A stretch of DNA of 64,000 bases from CAZPQK01 sp964588695 (GTDB lineage: Bacteria; Krumholzibacteriota; Krumholzibacteriia; WVZY01; JAKEHA01): assembly GCA_964588695.1 (NCBI GenBank), contig CAZPQK010000001.1:310001-374000 (forward strand), in the 5' to 3' direction. A program made the translations under genes and the position numbers. The notes under the pieces are model-generated. The model made no database searches and was not told where the DNA came from. It saw only the letters and a program-made list of their open reading frames with translations. Position 1 is the stretch's first letter. Each line of letters opens with the position of its first letter. Of the stretch, positions 61,456-64,000 are shown piece by piece.

Positions 61456-61931
61456 GTACGCGCCCACAGGTAGACCCCAAACTTGATTTGCTGTTTGAAC
61501 GAACGGTGCCAGTCAGCGCCCAACGATTGTGGCGCGCGTGGACAACGCCCGAGCACTTGCTTAAATGGTTCGCGCCGCTGCCATGGAAGACGGTCGCCTG
61601 CGAAATCGATTTGCGGCCAGGCGGCGTGTTTAGCACGACCATGCAATCGCCCGAAGGCGAAACGATGCCCACCAGTCCGGGCTGTTACCTTGAAGTTGTG
61701 GAGAACGAGCGCCTCGTCTTTACCGATGCCCTGGGGCCGGACTATCGGCCAAACAGTTCATCCTTTATGACGGCGTATATCATGTTTGAGCCCGACGGCG
61801 ACCAGACCCGCTATGTAGTAGTAGTCAAGCACGCCACGCCGGAGGCGCGAAAGCAGCACGAGGAGATGGGATTTCATCATGGCTGGGGAGCGGCACTCGA
61901 TCAACTGGTTGCGCTGGAAAGCGGTGACTAA
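61452..61931 (+). CDS. AHSA1/SRPBCC-domain protein
   Basis: 159 residues with GGAGG before the ATG. START-like fold: FERTVPVSAQRLWRAWTTPEHLLKWFAP, EIDLRPGGVFSTTMQ, VVENERLVFTDALGP and the C-terminal helix HHGWGAALDQLVAL. Such proteins have a deep hydrophobic pocket; ArsR-AHSA1 pairs are common and the ligand is generally unknown. Its stop overlaps the end of the converging serine hydrolase gene by four bases. Confidence 0.92.
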   Translation: MSTRPQVDPKLDLLFERTVPVSAQRLWRAWTTPEHLLKWFAPLPWKTVACEIDLRPGGVFSTTMQSPEGETMPTSPGCYLEVVENERLVFTDALGPDYRPNSSSFMTAYIMFEPDGDQTRYVVVVKHATPEARKQHEEMGFHHGWGAALDQLVALESGD

Positions 61932-63451
61932 CCGTCATCGCGACTTGCAGCATTGATCATTTTCTCAACGCGATCGACGACACTTGCAGCACTGCTGTGC
62001 CCGGTGTTGGTGAGAATTACTACTGCCCGGTTCGACTTGGGGTACAACGACACCTTCGCGTAGTACGACCCAAGCGACCCGTTGTGCCAATGCACCGGAC
62101 CATGCTCACTCGCGGCGATGATCCATCCTCCGGCGTAAACGTCGGACGATTCGGACACCATTGGCGTGTGCAACCTGGCCATCGTCTTAGCCTTCAGGCC
62201 CAGACTCGCTTTGCCCTGTACCCCTTCCATGTGGGCAATGGCGTAGCGCGCCGCGTCGTGGACGCTTCCATGGGTGTCTCCAGCCGGCGCGATGACGTCG
62301 ATGAAACGCTCGCCGGTTGCGGGCAGCGGCATCGTTACCGTTTGCTCACCAAATGCATAATGTCCATGAGCAGCGTCGGTGTGGTCCGGACTGGCGGGCC
62401 AACCAACACCTGCCGTTTTCATCCCGCATGAGTCAAAAACATACTCTTGCACCAGCTCATCCCAGTTGCGACCGGTAACCCGCTCTGCAATGTGGCCGAG
62501 CACCGTGTATCCGCCGTTGCTGTAGAGGTACGTGCCCACCGAAACTTTCGCAGGCTTTGCCAGAATCTCGGCCGCGAAGAGTTTCCGCCGCTGCGGTGCG
62601 GTATCCGCGAGGCCGTCAGCGCGGTTGGCTTCAACCTGAGTAAAGTACAGGTACGAGTCCAGACCGCTACGGTGCTGCAACAAGTGCTCAACCGTCACGC
62701 CGCCATAACTATCGTCGATACTAAAGTCGGGCATGATCCTGGTGATCTCGGTGTTCCAATCGAACCTCTTCTGTTCAATCAGCCGCGCAATGACAACCGC
62801 CGTCATGGATTTGGTCAGTGATCCAAAGTGAAAACCATCACCGGATTGAATCTTGTCGCCGGTGCCCAGCGCGCGTTCACCACCCACCCCTACTTCCGAA
62901 ACGCGGCCGTCGCTCATCACCGCAACCGCCAGACCCGGCAGTTTGCTTGCGGCCACAACCTGTTCGCACAAGTCGTCCAGGCTTGACCACGACGCGATCT
63001 GGTTAAGTGGATCGTCGGGCGATTCGGTGGGTAATACTTGAATCGCGGCAAGCCCGCCGTCTTGAGGGTCAAAGAACAACGTTAAGCGCCCCCACCCCGG
63101 GCCCTTCTCCACCTGCACCAGCAGCACCAGTTGCTGATCGCTGGCAGACTCCAGCGTATGAGGTGTTAGCTTTCCGGTTGCGCCAAACAGGCGAACGCCG
63201 CGCCGGGCTCGGTCCTGCGCGGACATTTCCGCGAGCGCCGCCGCCGAACCATTGTTTGTCATGAACGACGCCATGGTGGTTTCGTCGCCGGTATTGAATG
63301 CCGCAAAAAACGCTGCGGCGATTTTCCCGGAACGCGTATCAGGAAACTCCACCGGCGGCTGCGCTGCGACGGACGTGCTCATCAGCAACACAGCGGCCAG
63401 CGCAAACCCTGTTCGCGCCGGCCACAGTAGTTTTGCAAAGATAGTCGGCAT
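61928..63451 (-). CDS. Secreted serine hydrolase (class C beta-lactamase family) with N-terminal NTF2-like domain
   Basis: 507 residues. Signal peptide ending at VAA. Residues ~35-145 look like an NTF2-like domain (IAAAFFAAFNTGDETTMASF, WGRLTLFFDPQDGGLAAI). The serine hydrolase domain (~155-500) has Ser211-x-x-Lys214 (FGSLTKSM), the Tyr310-Ser-Asn motif (YLYSNGGYTVLGH) and HNGSLGS in place of K-T-G. Family members include DD-peptidases, esterases and AmpC-like enzymes; the substrate is unknown and resistance is not implied. The start shares one base with the stop of the parvulin gene (TAATG). Confidence 0.92.
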   Translation of the reverse strand: MPTIFAKLLWPARTGFALAAVLLMSTSVAAQPPVEFPDTRSGKIAAAFFAAFNTGDETTMASFMTNNGSAAALAEMSAQDRARRGVRLFGATGKLTPHTLESASDQQLVLLVQVEKGPGWGRLTLFFDPQDGGLAAIQVLPTESPDDPLNQIASWSSLDDLCEQVVAASKLPGLAVAVMSDGRVSEVGVGGERALGTGDKIQSGDGFHFGSLTKSMTAVVIARLIEQKRFDWNTEITRIMPDFSIDDSYGGVTVEHLLQHRSGLDSYLYFTQVEANRADGLADTAPQRRKLFAAEILAKPAKVSVGTYLYSNGGYTVLGHIAERVTGRNWDELVQEYVFDSCGMKTAGVGWPASPDHTDAAHGHYAFGEQTVTMPLPATGERFIDVIAPAGDTHGSVHDAARYAIAHMEGVQGKASLGLKAKTMARLHTPMVSESSDVYAGGWIIAASEHGPVHWHNGSLGSYYAKVSLYPKSNRAVVILTNTGHSSAASVVDRVEKMINAASRDDG

Positions 63452-63960
63452 TACTTGATTCGTTTTACTAAATGCCAGCCATAAGGACTGGTACTTGGAT
63501 CGAAAGCCGCCATGCCGATACCACCCACTTGCAGCGGAAAGCCGGCGTTGCCAAACGCGGGAACCATTTCGTCACGCATAAACACCCAGTCCGACGGGTT
63601 CGGCCCCGAACGATCGCCTTGCTGGCCGCGGTTGGCCATTTTGTAAATGCCTGGATGCGAATCGTCGGTGAACTCCTTAACCAAAGCATCAAAGTCTTCG
63701 CCGCCTTGAGCTCGCTTCAGCAGGTCTTCCGCCAGCTTCTGTGCTTCTTCCTGAGTTCGCGTTATCGGCTTGCCCGGAATGCTGCCTTCAAATGCAATTA
63801 GAATGTGCTGCACGGTTATAAAATCGGGTTCCTTGACCGGCTCGCTCACTTTTTCTTCGGTCGACGCGTCGGCGCTTTTTTCGTCGGTGTTAGCTTCTTT
63901 GTTGTTGCATCCGACAACCAGAAACACGGAAAGCAACAATAACGTAAGGGTTCGCAACAT
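63451..63960 (-). CDS. Parvulin-type peptidyl-prolyl isomerase, lipoprotein
   Basis: 169 residues, start after GGAG. Lipobox FLVVGC (Cys18), an acidic Ser/Glu/Lys-rich linker (20-45), then a PpiC domain: VQHILIAFEG, RTQEEAQKLAEDLLKRA, GGEDFDALVKEFTDD and the C-terminal YGWHLVKRIK. It assists folding of envelope proteins by proline isomerisation. Translationally coupled to the serine hydrolase gene. The remaining 40 bases of the window upstream contain no feature. Confidence 0.92.
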   Translation of the reverse strand: MLRTLTLLLLSVFLVVGCNNKEANTDEKSADASTEEKVSEPVKEPDFITVQHILIAFEGSIPGKPITRTQEEAQKLAEDLLKRAQGGEDFDALVKEFTDDSHPGIYKMANRGQQGDRSGPNPSDWVFMRDEMVPAFGNAGFPLQVGGIGMAAFDPSTSPYGWHLVKRIK

Positions 63961-64000
63961 GGATCGCTCCTGTTCGTGTTAGAACTTCTTGAAAACAAAC

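Noticed and set aside
61928..63451. Possible beta-lactamase resistance gene
   Set aside because: It has the Ser-x-x-Lys and Tyr-x-Asn motifs of the broad serine hydrolase family, but H-N-G in place of K-T-G and an extra domain; nothing indicates antibiotic resistance.

Overview
The window looks like the chromosome of an uncultured, Gram-negative, diderm bacterium of the FCB type. Three secreted proteins end in the FlgD-Ig-like/Por-type sorting domain built around N-P-F-N-P-T-T-T-I. Other pointers are an ECF sigma factor of the kinase-associated type (Sigma70_ECF), large eukaryote-like Ser/Thr kinases with TPR tails, outer-membrane barrels, a periplasmic tricorn protease and many lipoproteins. 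Phyla such as Krumholzibacteriota, Eisenbacteria, Latescibacterota or Zixibacteria would fit, but I cannot separate them from sequence reading alone. I see no rRNA, tRNA, CRISPR array, transposase or prophage; this is core-like chromosome with tightly packed short operons.

Layout. 1-6.0 kb: end of a FecR-like protein, then a minus-strand operon of an 896-residue sorting-domain protein and two tandem secreted paralogs. 6.2-11.7 kb: Ser/Thr kinase-TPR, DinB protein, secreted tricorn-like protease. 11.8-23.0 kb: a complete phosphate-starvation (Pho) island, phoU, an OprO/P porin, phoR and phoB on the minus strand and pstS-pstC-pstA-pstB on the plus strand, diverging from a control region with three 11-bp-spaced Pho-box-like repeats. 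23.2-24.7 kb: H-NOX gas sensor overlapping an HD-GYP gene. 24.7-36.1 kb: more secreted sorting-domain proteins, including a 2403-residue metzincin/beta-propeller protein, plus a 64-bp direct repeat. 36.4-39.6 kb: outer-membrane barrel, half-size PstS-like protein and histidine kinase in one operon. 39.6-42.8 kb: glycerophosphodiesterase, glycerol-3-phosphate dehydrogenase and an NTF2-like protein. 43.3-51.6 kb: cation/proton antiporter, HerA-like ATPase with methyltransferase, repeat lipoprotein, and a thioesterase-cupin-porin operon. 51.7-52.5 kb: stand-alone rpsD with its own promoter and terminator. 52.5-58.8 kb: PhoX-like protein, ECF sigma factor and a giant kinase-TPR-sialidase-like fusion. 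58.8-64 kb: AlkD-like protein, NAD-type isocitrate dehydrogenase, ArsR/AHSA1 pair, serine hydrolase and parvulin lipoprotein.

How it fits together. Phosphorus acquisition is the main theme: Pho regulators, Pst transporter, phosphate-type porins, PhoX-like phosphatase, glycerophosphodiester breakdown and a second PstS-like/kinase sensor operon. The second theme is signalling at the envelope: two transmembrane Ser/Thr kinases, two histidine kinases, H-NOX/HD-GYP and an ECF factor. The items most likely to be new are the kinase-TPR-sialidase-like fusion in a PhoX/ECF operon, the barrel/PstS-like/kinase trio, the degenerate HD-GYP partner of the H-NOX, and the operators in the Pho island.
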